Program-made: the position numbers and the translations under genes
From: Candidatus Peregrinibacteria bacterium
GTDB lineage: Bacteria; Patescibacteriota; Gracilibacteria; UBA1369; JABINC01
DNA length: 64,000 nucleotides
Direction: 5' to 3'
Assembly: GCA_030700255.1 (NCBI GenBank)
Contig: JAUYJN010000042.1
Location: forward strand, 1-64,000
Shown: positions 16,142-25,643 of the stretch, in pieces
Numbering within the stretch: position 1 is the first letter of the stretch
Layout of the letters: each line of letters starts with the position of its first letter
The notes under the pieces: generated by a model
What the model saw: the letters and a program-made list of their open reading frames with translations, nothing else
Database searches by the model: none
Told to the model about the DNA's origin: nothing

Positions 16142-18580
16142 CTACTCTTCCAACCACTTCGGCAAATACTTCGGCTGCTTAATTCCGCGGAGCTTTTTTA
16201 TCCAGTCAATATCATGAACGCTTACTTTACCTATATATAAGTCTTTTATCTTACCACCATTTTCAACGTACTGAACTATCTCTTTGTATCCTTTGTAATA
16301 TATAAAATCTTTAGTAAACACTCCTTTTTGACTAGTGTCTTCAAGTCCTCTTTTTAATTTAAGAGCTATACGAAATGATTTATCTTCAAAAAAACCAAGC
16401 TTCCTTAAATAGTTATATACATCTCGGAAACCACCATCTCGAGCGACAGAAGTCGCCATAACTATCACATGAGGAACGATATTAAAGAAATCCGGATCAT
16501 CTTTTGAAACCGTTCTAGTATTATAAATAGCAAGCCCTTCCTGAGTTTCCAAATAATTTGCAGTACCACGATTAAAGATCGTATAAGGCTGTAACTTCCC
16601 ATTCTCAGCCGACAATATATGTGTTTCAACTTCATGAGCAATCAAAGCCTTAATGCGCTTTTCATTAAACAAAGCACCTTTTCTTACAAAGAGAGAATTT
16701 TTCTTACCAGCTATACAACGTGAAACGAGATCCTCTTTTATTTTCGCCTTCCACTCAATTTTATATTCTTTAAAAATATTATTGAATTCCTTCACGACAT
16801 TATCAGCATTCAACGTACCTATAGAATCCTCATCCAATTTAGGCCATACAACCTTACCATGTTCTTTCACAGTCTCTTCAAATTCTTTAGAAGCCATCAA
16901 AACAAGATGTGAATCAGGATATCCAAACAAATCTATAGATGCGGCTGTAAATGCCTCGGTCCCTCTTTTTTCAAGCAAACTTATCTTTTTTAAAATCTCA
17001 TCTTTTTTTGCTAAAAATAATTTCCCATAATCAGAATCATCAACTTTTATTTTCTTAAGATCAGTTCGAGCCTCATATGGATCAAATTTCAAATCAGGAT
17101 ATACGAATTGTGGGTTATATAATTCATCAGCAAAAAATTTATTTTTTTCCTCCGCCAAATTCATCGGTTTCAAATAATACAAAAGCTTGATTTTGCTATC
17201 TATCAAATTAATCGTCTTATCCACCTCTACAAAATTTATTACGTCAGTGTTATTTTGAGTTGAAGAATTTATTTTTTTATTCCCTCCCATTTTTGGGAGT
17301 TTTTTCTCATCTTTTTTACGAGAAGGGTCAACCAAGAAATGATTTGAAATATCTTTACGCCCAATGAGTAATTTATAATCTTTATCTGATAAGTCTTGTA
17401 CGGTAGCAAGCGTCTGCACTCTTTGATTACCCAATGAGAACTTAATACGTACCCTCTCAATATCACCCTGTATAGAATCATCATCTACTTGAAACATTTC
17501 AGCGTATTTTTTATCTATAACTGTAGATTCCAAAGACATACTTATATGAGCCATCGTTTTTGCCGTACCTCCATCCGGCAAATACAAAGCCACGGGTTCA
17601 TCCACACCAATCACCTCTTTACCGGAAATATTTTTAATTTCCTTATCCAATTTATTACCAAACATATCCTGAGCAACACGCACCCCTTTTTCCGGATTCA
17701 AAACTTTTACACCCTTGATGCGCTCAAGTCGACGCTTGAGTGGCGCAAGATTCGCTATTTGTACAGCAAGTCCCGCCCTCGCGTTCACCTCCAGCAACAT
17801 AGGCCCTGCATTTTTATCAAGAGCTAAATCAACAGCAAGGTAACCTATATTCGTTACAAGTTGGATCTTAGATGCAATTAGCAGCATTTCATCGAAATGC
17901 GGAATGATCAAATCCCGAATCCCACCCGCTCCGGGCACTTCATCAACTATTTTATTATGATGCATAATATGAGTAGCACGACCTGTAGAAATATCTATTC
18001 CAACCCCAACAGCTCCAAGATGTAAATTCGCCTTCCCATCAGATGCTTCCGTCGGAAGTCGAAGCATCGCCATAATAGGAATCAAGTTATGTACAACTAT
18101 ACGAATATCCGGAAGACCTTTGTAAGCAAATTTAGCGACAGTTTCATCGCATTCTATCAATTGCTCAAAAAAAGCCATATCACGCTGATTTGCAATAGAA
18201 AAACGACCATCCATAATATCTTCTATATGAGCTCTCAAAAAATCAACAGACAAAACCTTACCTGATGATGTAATAAAACCTTTATCATTTCGACCAACAA
18301 CTATTATGATCCCCTCGCCTCCATAACCATAATTCGGCTTAAGTGCAAATTTATCCGGTAAAACATTAAAATCAAATCGTTCAAGCTCAGAACGTTTTTT
18401 TATAGTGTTATAAAGCCTCGGAACCGGAATATCCCTAGCTGACAAAAATTGTTTTGTACGCATCTTGTCATCAGCAAGATTCATAGCTTTTTTCGAATTA
18501 TAAGCTTTGATATACGAAAGGTTACGTGCATTTATCCCAAGCACACCTATTTGGTTCAATTTGAAAAGTCTTTTTAACAT
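16142..18580 (-). CDS. ATP-grasp ligase / degenerate RimB-like domain / DUF1704 metallopeptidase fusion
   Basis: About 812 residues with three parts. (1) About 20-300: ATP-grasp peptide/glutamate ligase of the RimK-like type, with the flexible Gly loop in 'KPNYGYGGEG' and the metal-binding 'LLEVNARAG' near 270. (2) About 320-430: a RimB/DUF785-type retropepsin-like domain, recognisable by its C-terminal 'LLIGRKDISNHFLVDPSR', but the catalytic Asp-Thr-Gly is not seen where expected ('MAHISMSLEST' instead). (3) About 450-812: a DUF1704 peptidase with HEVETH near 649 and the QEGLA motif near 682. DUF1704 includes the eukaryotic tubulin carboxypeptidase MATCAP, so one chain may both add and remove C-terminal residues. 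That is inference. I start at the ATG at 18580; a TTG lies at 18586. Operon with the 7TM gene, about 15 bp after its stop. Confidence 0.8.
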   Translation of the reverse strand: MLKRLFKLNQIGVLGINARNLSYIKAYNSKKAMNLADDKMRTKQFLSARDIPVPRLYNTIKKRSELERFDFNVLPDKFALKPNYGYGGEGIIIVVGRNDKGFITSSGKVLSVDFLRAHIEDIMDGRFSIANQRDMAFFEQLIECDETVAKFAYKGLPDIRIVVHNLIPIMAMLRLPTEASDGKANLHLGAVGVGIDISTGRATHIMHHNKIVDEVPGAGGIRDLIIPHFDEMLLIASKIQLVTNIGYLAVDLALDKNAGPMLLEVNARAGLAVQIANLAPLKRRLERIKGVKVLNPEKGVRVAQDMFGNKLDKEIKNISGKEVIGVDEPVALYLPDGGTAKTMAHISMSLESTVIDKKYAEMFQVDDDSIQGDIERVRIKFSLGNQRVQTLATVQDLSDKDYKLLIGRKDISNHFLVDPSRKKDEKKLPKMGGNKKINSSTQNNTDVINFVEVDKTINLIDSKIKLLYYLKPMNLAEEKNKFFADELYNPQFVYPDLKFDPYEARTDLKKIKVDDSDYGKLFLAKKDEILKKISLLEKRGTEAFTAASIDLFGYPDSHLVLMASKEFEETVKEHGKVVWPKLDEDSIGTLNADNVVKEFNNIFKEYKIEWKAKIKEDLVSRCIAGKKNSLFVRKGALFNEKRIKALIAHEVETHILSAENGKLQPYTIFNRGTANYLETQEGLAIYNTRTVSKDDPDFFNIVPHVIVMATSVARDGGFRDVYNYLRKLGFFEDKSFRIALKLKRGLEDTSQKGVFTKDFIYYKGYKEIVQYVENGGKIKDLYIGKVSVHDIDWIKKLRGIKQPKYLPKWLEE

Positions 18581-18595
18581 AAACAATATTTATAA

Positions 18596-20140
18596 TTATT
18601 CTTCTTCAGCATAATGAGTGAAAACCTCTCTGAATCGAATATATTCGATAAGCCGAAGCCCCTTCCAACGTCCAAGAAAGAAATTTACAAAAAGCAGAGC
18701 AAATACAATTTCTGGGAATGCAAGCATCATAGTCCTAACATATGCGCTATCTGCCACGAAATACGCAAGCACAGAAACCGATAAAACTTCAAAAATAACC
18801 TGTGTCGCAACTTTCATACCTTTTTCGCTGACAAGACTGACACACCTTTCAACTACATTTATAAGCAAAAACATTGGGAAGATCGAAATCGCGATAATAT
18901 TTGAAACATTGAAATAAGTCGTAAGCACCAATAAAAACAAAATCAACAAACTTATAACAATCATTACAATACTCATACGTGGGATATACATCATCCTATA
19001 CCTCTTCATAAATCTACGCGTAAGCAATGAGACGACGAGGATAGTAAGTAAGATCATAAGTCCAAACCATATATCAAGTGCAATAAATGAAATCGCAAGC
19101 ATCGATGGCGTATATACTCCAAGCGTATCAAACCCAATCACCTGCTTCATAAAAGAAACAACTGTAACGATCACTGACAAAATCAATATAAGCTTAATCG
19201 TATTACTGGGAACACCATTATTTATCATATAATTAATAAAATATGACATAAAACGATGGATCTTAAACTTAGTTTTAGTATCTATAACTTCATATCCAAC
19301 GCCTCGAGCATCCAACGTTTCAGTCAAAGTCCCCCTGTCTTCTGAACTCAAATCAAGCGATTCAAGCAGTGGGTAACGAGCCTCCGGATAAGTAATAATT
19401 ATATACTTGGGACGAGTATTATCAAAAGTACCTTGAGCTATATTCTCAAGACCCCGAAGATTACTATTTGTGACAAACACTATAGTTTTATTTGAAAAAT
19501 CAATAATTGTTGAAGGTAAAGTATTGCGCAAAGCAGAAAGAAGTGTCGCCCCAAGCGAACCTTCCGTCCAAAACATTATAGTATCCGCATCTTTGATCTG
19601 CTGTTGACCATCAGAAAGTTTTACAAGCAATTCTTCCTCTATAAGGAACTCAGAAACACCACCATCTGAACGAAAATTATTTACGAATGTATTTTGCTCT
19701 CTTGCTGATTTCATAAAACCATTGATCATCTCCTCTCTCACAGATGAATCACTTACAAGCAAAATATTATTGTTATAAACGAAAATCTGCTTGGTTAATT
19801 CAGCTTCTTGATCTTCTCCGGAGATAATCAGATGCACCTCATAGAGACCGGGCTTAGAATAATTATGAGCAACTTCTGGGCCAAATTCATTTGAACCATC
19901 TCCAAAGCTCCATTTGAATACATAGTCATCAAGCTTAGGCTGTGGCACAGAATTACGTGCGTCAAGAATCAACTTGCGCCCTACTCCAACAGTATCTACA
20001 GAATTAATCTGAATTTCTATTATGGAGTCAGGGAGTGAATCAGGCTCAACGCTTTCATCTGCAAAAACAGGACTAATAGATGTAAAAACCATCAAGGTGG
20101 CGAGGGACACTAAGAGCGATCTTTTTAAAGATAAGAGCAT
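18596..20140 (-). CDS. PKD-domain protein with C-terminal 7TM module of the transglutaminase/RimK-linked type
   Basis: A 514-residue membrane protein. Signal peptide 1-28 ends near VFA. A PKD domain at about 40-125 has the hallmarks 'WSFGDG' and 'HNYSKPGLYEV'. An alpha/beta extracytoplasmic region of unknown type (about 130-290) follows, then seven membrane helices (about 318-500). The loop motifs 'GVYTPSMLAISF', 'IPRMSIVMIVI', 'FPMFLLINVVER' and 'LGRWKGLRL' match the 7TM domain normally fused to an inactive transglutaminase and encoded beside RimK-like ATP-grasp and retropepsin genes in predicted peptide-modification operons. Here PKD replaces the transglutaminase. First gene of the operon with the ligase-peptidase. 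Confidence 0.8.
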   Translation of the reverse strand: MLLSLKRSLLVSLATLMVFTSISPVFADESVEPDSLPDSIIEIQINSVDTVGVGRKLILDARNSVPQPKLDDYVFKWSFGDGSNEFGPEVAHNYSKPGLYEVHLIISGEDQEAELTKQIFVYNNNILLVSDSSVREEMINGFMKSAREQNTFVNNFRSDGGVSEFLIEEELLVKLSDGQQQIKDADTIMFWTEGSLGATLLSALRNTLPSTIIDFSNKTIVFVTNSNLRGLENIAQGTFDNTRPKYIIITYPEARYPLLESLDLSSEDRGTLTETLDARGVGYEVIDTKTKFKIHRFMSYFINYMINNGVPSNTIKLILILSVIVTVVSFMKQVIGFDTLGVYTPSMLAISFIALDIWFGLMILLTILVVSLLTRRFMKRYRMMYIPRMSIVMIVISLLILFLLVLTTYFNVSNIIAISIFPMFLLINVVERCVSLVSEKGMKVATQVIFEVLSVSVLAYFVADSAYVRTMMLAFPEIVFALLFVNFFLGRWKGLRLIEYIRFREVFTHYAEEE

Positions 20141-20170
20141 GCGATTTGGATATTAGATTTTGTCCGTTGG

Positions 20171-20199
20171 ATTCTAGCAAACTTAAACTAACTTATCAA
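20171..20199 (-). promoter_or_regulatory. Promoter of the PKD-7TM / ligase-peptidase operon
   Basis: Read on the minus strand: TTGATA (20199-20194), 17-bp spacer ending TGC, TAGAAT (20176-20171). It lies 30 bp before the ATG at 20140. Confidence 0.8.
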
Positions 20200-20254
20200 T
20201 TTCTACTTCATCTTGACGTAACGCCAATTTCATATCGTGATAGAACCACACTCT

Positions 20255-20283
20255 TTGAAAGAATTGCAACTAAGTGCTATAAT
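20255..20283 (+). promoter_or_regulatory. Near-consensus promoter of the surface-protein gene
   Basis: TTGAAA (20255-20260), 17-bp spacer ending TGC, TATAAT (20278-20283). It lies 32 bp before the ATG at 20316. Confidence 0.85.
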
Positions 20284-20315
20284 GAATTGAAAATAAAAAC
20301 AAATCACAAAAAGAT

Positions 20316-22433
20316 ATGAAAAAGTTACTTAGCAGTATAGTCGCAATAGTTATGATAGTTGGGTTGGGTGTCAGCCCTGTTTTTGCAAAAACAAAAAGCC
20401 CGGTAACAGTAAAATGCAACGACACAATTGCCGGATATGATACGGATATTGAAATAAACACTTTAAAAAACACAGAGATCAATTTAATGCTATCGACTCC
20501 AAGCGGAGGAAAAGTATACCTACAAGAAAAAAGCAATGATGCGGGAAGTCTCGCAACGAGCGTAGCGGATTATCATTTACAGAGATCAGGTGATTATACG
20601 ATTTCAGCAAAATTTGCAGAACAAAACGAGGATTTTGGAAATAAATGTTCATTTACAGTTTATCCTGGGGATTTATCAGTAAATAAATCTTTATTAACAG
20701 TTAATAGAAAAACGGCAGAAGCCGGAATCTTTGAAAACATAATAGCAGAAGTGAAATTGGTTGATAATTTTGGCAACCCTATAAAAGGACATTCAATTGA
20801 ACTTTTATCTAGCCGCAGTGAAGACGACATCCAACTATTATCACAATTACCTTATACAGATGATAATGGAGCTATCGCATTCCTTGTCAATTCAGAGAAA
20901 AGCGGCATGAGTACTCTCTCCGCAATAGACACCTCTGACAATATAACGCTAGATGCCAGAACAAAAATAGCATTTATTGCGCCGGATGACATAAAAGCTA
21001 TTGGAGGTAGTGACCTCTCATATGACAATTACTTCGAAGATGCTAGCATATTTTTATCCAGTATTACCGATATAGGAGAAGTTTATGAACTTATCATAGA
21101 ACTAAAAGATGAGAATGGAGATAACGATATGAATGGAGAAATCAAAAAAAATCTAAGTGCATCAATAAGTGTATCCGCAGTAGACGAACTTGGTAATGTC
21201 GTTCCAAACTACACAGGTACAATAAGATTTTCTGCAACAGATGAAAATGCAAGCTTACCTGAGGATTACACATTCACAAACGAAGACTTAGGGGTTCACG
21301 ATTTCGCACTTGGAGTAACTTTTAAAATAGAAGGCACTCAAATTTTAAGCGTAAACGACATAGACAGTTTCGCAGTAAAAGGCGAAGTGGAATTTGAAAT
21401 AACGCCAACTGAATTACTTCCTGTAGTTGGAGTAAGTAAAGAAGTTAACTTAACTTCACCCTCTACAGGGTCTTATAATTCGAATGAAGTAAAGATAAGT
21501 GGATCCGCTGCTCCAAACACAAAATTACAAATAACAGATAATGATTTAGTTCTTCAAGAAATCACTTCCGACAATGATGGAGGATTTGATATTACATTAC
21601 AAAACGTAGAAGATGGTGACCATTTGTTCTTTGTAACAAGTGTAGATGCAACTGACAAGATGATAGGACGATCAAGCAAAGTGACAGTGACAATAGATAC
21701 GGTTGCACCTATGATTGAAGCCTTTGAAATAGATCAAAAAGATGCGGTACAAATTGATTCTGACATCAATGCGAAACTTAACTCGGAAGCAAACTTAGGA
21801 TCAGCTTCATTGATAGTAGAAGATAGAATAATCAAATTAACTGAAAATATTGATATGCCTGGTGAATACACAGGTATGTTCAAAGCTCCATCAAAAGGTG
21901 GTGAATATGAAATAGATCTTGTGCTCAAAGACAACATTGGAAATGAAGGGAATTTCCCTAAACATATTATACTTCAAGTTGTGGAAGATGAAATTCTCAT
22001 ACCATCGCAAGTCGTAGAGATTGATACTGTAGGATCAGACCAACGTGTAACTCTAACATGGGCCAGCGCAGAGGATGACACATACATTACAAATTACAAA
22101 ATATCATATGGGCCTGACCCGGAGGATCTTACATTTGAAGCAACTACATTTGATTCGAGTACTACATGGTACATACCTTACCTGGCAAATGGAGAACCAA
22201 ATTACTTTGGTATACAAGCTATCGACTCAGATGGCAATCCAGGTCCAATAAGCGACCTTATAGTGGCGCAAGCCATAGAACCCGCTCCTGAGCTCGGGGC
22301 CAGCTTAGAAGACCCGGTCGTCCTCGAAGAACTCCCTGCGAGAACTCCGGAAACAGGTCCGGAAATTTGGTTTATACTCTTAAGCTCACTTCTACTTGTA
22401 GACATCTTTTACAGAAGAAGAAAAAACGCTTAA
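20316..22433 (+). CDS. Secreted multi-domain surface protein with C-terminal anchor
   Basis: A 705-residue exported protein. Signal peptide 1-24 ends at VFA. Several beta-sandwich modules follow: an Ig-like region about 25-130, Big_1-like stretches about 130-230 and 265-370 ('AEVKLVDNFGNPIKGH', 'VDELGNVVPNYTG'), a Big-like module about 375-470 ('APNTKLQITDND', 'SVDATD'), another about 470-560, and a fibronectin type III-like domain about 565-660. The C-terminus has TPETGPE, a hydrophobic helix and RRRK, the layout of a sortase-type sorting signal with a variant motif. No sortase gene is in the window, so it could instead be a plain membrane anchor. The first gene after its own strong promoter; yggT follows. 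Probably an adhesin or cell-envelope component. Confidence 0.68.
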   Translation: MKKLLSSIVAIVMIVGLGVSPVFAKTKSPVTVKCNDTIAGYDTDIEINTLKNTEINLMLSTPSGGKVYLQEKSNDAGSLATSVADYHLQRSGDYTISAKFAEQNEDFGNKCSFTVYPGDLSVNKSLLTVNRKTAEAGIFENIIAEVKLVDNFGNPIKGHSIELLSSRSEDDIQLLSQLPYTDDNGAIAFLVNSEKSGMSTLSAIDTSDNITLDARTKIAFIAPDDIKAIGGSDLSYDNYFEDASIFLSSITDIGEVYELIIELKDENGDNDMNGEIKKNLSASISVSAVDELGNVVPNYTGTIRFSATDENASLPEDYTFTNEDLGVHDFALGVTFKIEGTQILSVNDIDSFAVKGEVEFEITPTELLPVVGVSKEVNLTSPSTGSYNSNEVKISGSAAPNTKLQITDNDLVLQEITSDNDGGFDITLQNVEDGDHLFFVTSVDATDKMIGRSSKVTVTIDTVAPMIEAFEIDQKDAVQIDSDINAKLNSEANLGSASLIVEDRIIKLTENIDMPGEYTGMFKAPSKGGEYEIDLVLKDNIGNEGNFPKHIILQVVEDEILIPSQVVEIDTVGSDQRVTLTWASAEDDTYITNYKISYGPDPEDLTFEATTFDSSTTWYIPYLANGEPNYFGIQAIDSDGNPGPISDLIVAQAIEPAPELGASLEDPVVLEELPARTPETGPEIWFILLSSLLLVDIFYRRRKNA

Positions 22434-22504
22434 AAAATAAAAGTATTTAATCTCGACTTAAGTTGTCCCCATCGCTAAAATACGATAGCGTATTTTATAA
22501 TGAT

Positions 22505-22765
22505 GTGGAATTGAACCCTATACTTACATTCATCAACGTACTTCTAAAACTACTCTCAGTTGCAATAATTATACGAGTGATTTTCTCATGGATAAAAATA
22601 AATAAAACCAGTCCATTTTATCTTTTTATAAGAGATGTAACTGAACCAATCATGGGGTTTTTCAAAAAATACATACCGCCAATCGGCATGATTGATATAT
22701 CTCCAATCGTTGCTATATTTGCAATCGACTTACTGATCATGATCGTCAATTCAATGATGTATTAA
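22505..22765 (+). CDS. YggT family membrane protein
   Basis: About 86 residues with two membrane helices separated by a short loop containing SPFYLFIRDVTEPIMGFFKKYIPPIG, the signature of the YggT family, whose members often sit near division genes. The function is not settled. I prefer the GTG at 22505, which gives an N-terminus like other family members. A TTG at 22463 is possible, but TATAAT at 22496-22501 suggests transcription starts inside that longer frame. It is followed 7 bp later by cysS, so the two are co-transcribed. Confidence 0.75.
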   Translation: MELNPILTFINVLLKLLSVAIIIRVIFSWIKINKTSPFYLFIRDVTEPIMGFFKKYIPPIGMIDISPIVAIFAIDLLIMIVNSMMY

Positions 22766-22772
22766 TTTTACA

Positions 22773-24158
22773 ATGCAGATACACAACACATTAACAAAGA
22801 AAAAAGAAGACTTCATACCTGTAAATGAAAGTAATATTGGTATGTACCTCTGTGGCCCTACAGTTTATGATTTCGCACATTTAGGACATGGGCGGAGCGC
22901 AGTCGCGTTCGACGTTATACGTCGATACTTCATGTACAGAAACTATAAAGTGAAATTTGTTTCAAATTACACTGATATAGATGACAAAATGATAAACCGT
23001 GCAAATGAAGATGGGATCTCAGTAAAAGAATTATCAGAAAAAATAATCCCACATTACGCCGAAGATTATGGGAAATTAAATATCCTTCCATCGGATGTAA
23101 GTCCAAAGGCAACTGATTTTATTGAAGAAATGATCGATATAATAAGGGCTCTGGAAGAAAAAGGTATTACATACAAACTCGAAGATGGAATTTACTATGA
23201 CATTGCAAAAGATTCCGAATACGGGAAATTATCAGGACAGAAATTAGAAGACCTACGAGCTGGTGCACGAGTTGAAGAAAGAACAGACAAACATAATCAT
23301 CAGGACTTCGTACTGTGGAAATTTGAAAAACCTGGAGAACCTGGTTGGGAAAGTAAATGGGGCAAGGGTCGTCCGGGCTGGCATATAGAGTGCAGTGCCA
23401 TGAGTATGAAACTACTCGGCGAGACTTTTGACATACATGCCGGAGGACTGGATCTAACGTTTCCTCATCATGAATGTGAAATAGCCCAAAGCGAACTTGC
23501 AACAGGGAAACAATATGCTAAATACTGGATGCACAATGGTTTCATACAAATAGATAATGAAAAAATGAGCAAAAGTCTCGGCAATTTCTTCACACTCAAA
23601 GATATTTTCAGAAAATATAATCCATTTGCCGTAAGGTTATTTCTAATCTCTACACATTACAGAAGCCCGATAAATTTTTCTGACGTTCAGCTCGAGCAGG
23701 CGGTACAAACATTACAACGCTTAAACGATTTCGTATTCAATTTAAAAACATACGAATCAAACTCTGAAAACAATGCAAACGTAAATAAACTCATCAAATC
23801 AGCAAAGGAAGAATTCGAAAAATCTATGGATGACGACTTCGAAGTACCATCAGCTCTCGCAACAATATTTTCTCTAATCAAAGAAATAAATATATTCATG
23901 GCTGAAAAAAACATGTCAGTACAAAACGCTATGGAAGTATTGCAAATAATAAAAGAATTTGACGGGGTACTAGGTATTGTCGAAGAAAAGCAAGGTGAGG
24001 AGCTAATAGACCTTGAAGTAGATGCTATGATCCAAATGCGTGAAACAGCAAGGAAAGAAAAAAACTATACAGAGGCTGATCGTATTCGTGATGAATTAGC
24101 AGAAAAAGGTATCGAACTTATAGACACTCCGGACGGAGTAAAGTGGCGCAAATCATAA
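22773..24158 (+). CDS. cysS: Cysteinyl-tRNA synthetase
   Basis: A 461-residue class I aminoacyl-tRNA synthetase. It carries CGPTVYD with a zinc Cys, the HIGH-type sequence HLGHGR, a zinc-ligand region 'WHIECSAMS', the 'FPHHECEIAQSE' stretch and KMSKS in 'KMSKSLGN'. A C-terminal anticodon-binding helical domain with 'ARKEKNYTEADRIRDELAEKGI' completes the normal length. It charges tRNA-Cys in the cytoplasm. Tightly linked downstream of yggT. Confidence 0.97.
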   Translation: MQIHNTLTKKKEDFIPVNESNIGMYLCGPTVYDFAHLGHGRSAVAFDVIRRYFMYRNYKVKFVSNYTDIDDKMINRANEDGISVKELSEKIIPHYAEDYGKLNILPSDVSPKATDFIEEMIDIIRALEEKGITYKLEDGIYYDIAKDSEYGKLSGQKLEDLRAGARVEERTDKHNHQDFVLWKFEKPGEPGWESKWGKGRPGWHIECSAMSMKLLGETFDIHAGGLDLTFPHHECEIAQSELATGKQYAKYWMHNGFIQIDNEKMSKSLGNFFTLKDIFRKYNPFAVRLFLISTHYRSPINFSDVQLEQAVQTLQRLNDFVFNLKTYESNSENNANVNKLIKSAKEEFEKSMDDDFEVPSALATIFSLIKEINIFMAEKNMSVQNAMEVLQIIKEFDGVLGIVEEKQGEELIDLEVDAMIQMRETARKEKNYTEADRIRDELAEKGIELIDTPDGVKWRKS

Positions 24159-24228
24159 TAAAAAAATCTTGCTTTACAATTTTTTTAGCTGATGTAGTGT
24201 TCGACGTAAGACAGCATTTAATTCTAAC

Positions 24229-25530
24229 TTACTTAAGTAGTAAGTCACAAATTTGAGTAACATTTCCAGCTCCCATAATCACACAAATGTCATTATGCGT
24301 TAGTATTCTTTTTAGAATATTTGCAGTATTATCTAACCCTTCACCATTTACAGCACGATCAATACCCTCGTATTCATTAATTGCTTGAACAAATTCATCA
24401 ACGTCCACTTCATCTATATCTTCCTTTGCATCACGCACCTCATATATATCGGGGATAATCACATAATAAGCAGCTTGTAACGACTCAACAAATTCATCAA
24501 AAAATGAAATCATTCTAGAATACTGATGAGGTTGGAAAACACATACAATCTTTTTATGAGGAAACTCATGCTTTAAAGCGCTCAGAGTTACCGTAACCTC
24601 TGTTGGATGATGTCCATAATCATCATAAACTTTCGCACCATTAAAATCCCCCTTATATTCAAGTCTTCTCCATGTGCCTTCAAATTTCTCAAGTGATTTT
24701 ATCGCATCTTCTTCTTTTACACCCAGTGATTTAGCGGCAAAAATAGCATGCCATGCATTATACTGATTATGCTTACCAATCACCTTCAGGTTCAAAGGTG
24801 CATTGTTCAAAAAAGAAACTATCTCTTTATGCCCTTCATATCCTTCGATTACATCAAGACTCGGTGCATCATCACCATTTGCGATAACAACCCCACCCTT
24901 CTTCACATTTTCCAAATACTCTTTAAATGCCCTAAAATAATTATCCTCTGTCACATAATGGTCCAAATGATCCGGCTCAATATTTGTAATTACAAGAACA
25001 TCCGGGTGGTAATGTAAAAAAGATTCCTTATATTCACAGGATTCCAACAAAAACAAATTCGACTTACCGATACGGTAATTTTTGCCATCAAGCTCAGGTA
25101 CACGAGTACCAACGATAATATTTGGATCCAACCCTGCATCTATTAAAATCCTTGAAAGCATAGAGGTAGTTGTTGATTTACCATGCGTACCACTAACACA
25201 AATCAATTTAAATCCATCAGTCAGACGACCAACAGCTTCAGGGTAAGTCAAAACAGGTATCTTTAAATCAAGAGACTTTTTAAGTTCTTCATTATCTATA
25301 GATATAGCATGGGAAGCTATCACCAAATCAATACCCTTCTTTATATTTTTCTCAGATTGTTCTCCCAAAAATTTCACTTTAGATGGTATGTCATTACTTT
25401 GTACAGTATCGCTACCTGTCACTTTACAACCTTTATCAAGAAGAAAAGCGCTCAATGCACTCATACCAATGCCGGAAACCCCAACCATATGTATATGCCG
25501 CCCTTTATAAAAAAACTCTTTCTTTTTCAT
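24229..25530 (-). CDS. murC: UDP-N-acetylmuramate--L-alanine ligase MurC
   Basis: A 433-residue Mur ligase that adds L-Ala to UDP-MurNAc in the first peptide step of peptidoglycan synthesis. Hallmarks: N-terminal Rossmann motif GVSGIGMS, the ATP loop GTHGKSTT, 'NIEPDHLDHY', 'NAWHAIFAA' and 'YDDYGHHPTEV', which marks MurC among Mur ligases. The ATG at 25530 (MKKKEFF) is chosen. The frame extends 16 codons further, but that stretch covers the probable promoter (TAGAAT at 25564-25559 on the minus strand). Divergent from the FtsB/DivIC-like gene. Confidence 0.95.
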   Translation of the reverse strand: MKKKEFFYKGRHIHMVGVSGIGMSALSAFLLDKGCKVTGSDTVQSNDIPSKVKFLGEQSEKNIKKGIDLVIASHAISIDNEELKKSLDLKIPVLTYPEAVGRLTDGFKLICVSGTHGKSTTTSMLSRILIDAGLDPNIIVGTRVPELDGKNYRIGKSNLFLLESCEYKESFLHYHPDVLVITNIEPDHLDHYVTEDNYFRAFKEYLENVKKGGVVIANGDDAPSLDVIEGYEGHKEIVSFLNNAPLNLKVIGKHNQYNAWHAIFAAKSLGVKEEDAIKSLEKFEGTWRRLEYKGDFNGAKVYDDYGHHPTEVTVTLSALKHEFPHKKIVCVFQPHQYSRMISFFDEFVESLQAAYYVIIPDIYEVRDAKEDIDEVDVDEFVQAINEYEGIDRAVNGEGLDNTANILKRILTHNDICVIMGAGNVTQICDLLLK

Positions 25531-25643
25531 GAATGCAAAATTTAAGAAATCAAGTTGAATTCTACCAAACAAATACAAAAAAACTAGATAAATAAAATGA
25601 CTTGTAGTAAATTCAAATACGCAAATTCACAAAAAACATTTCA

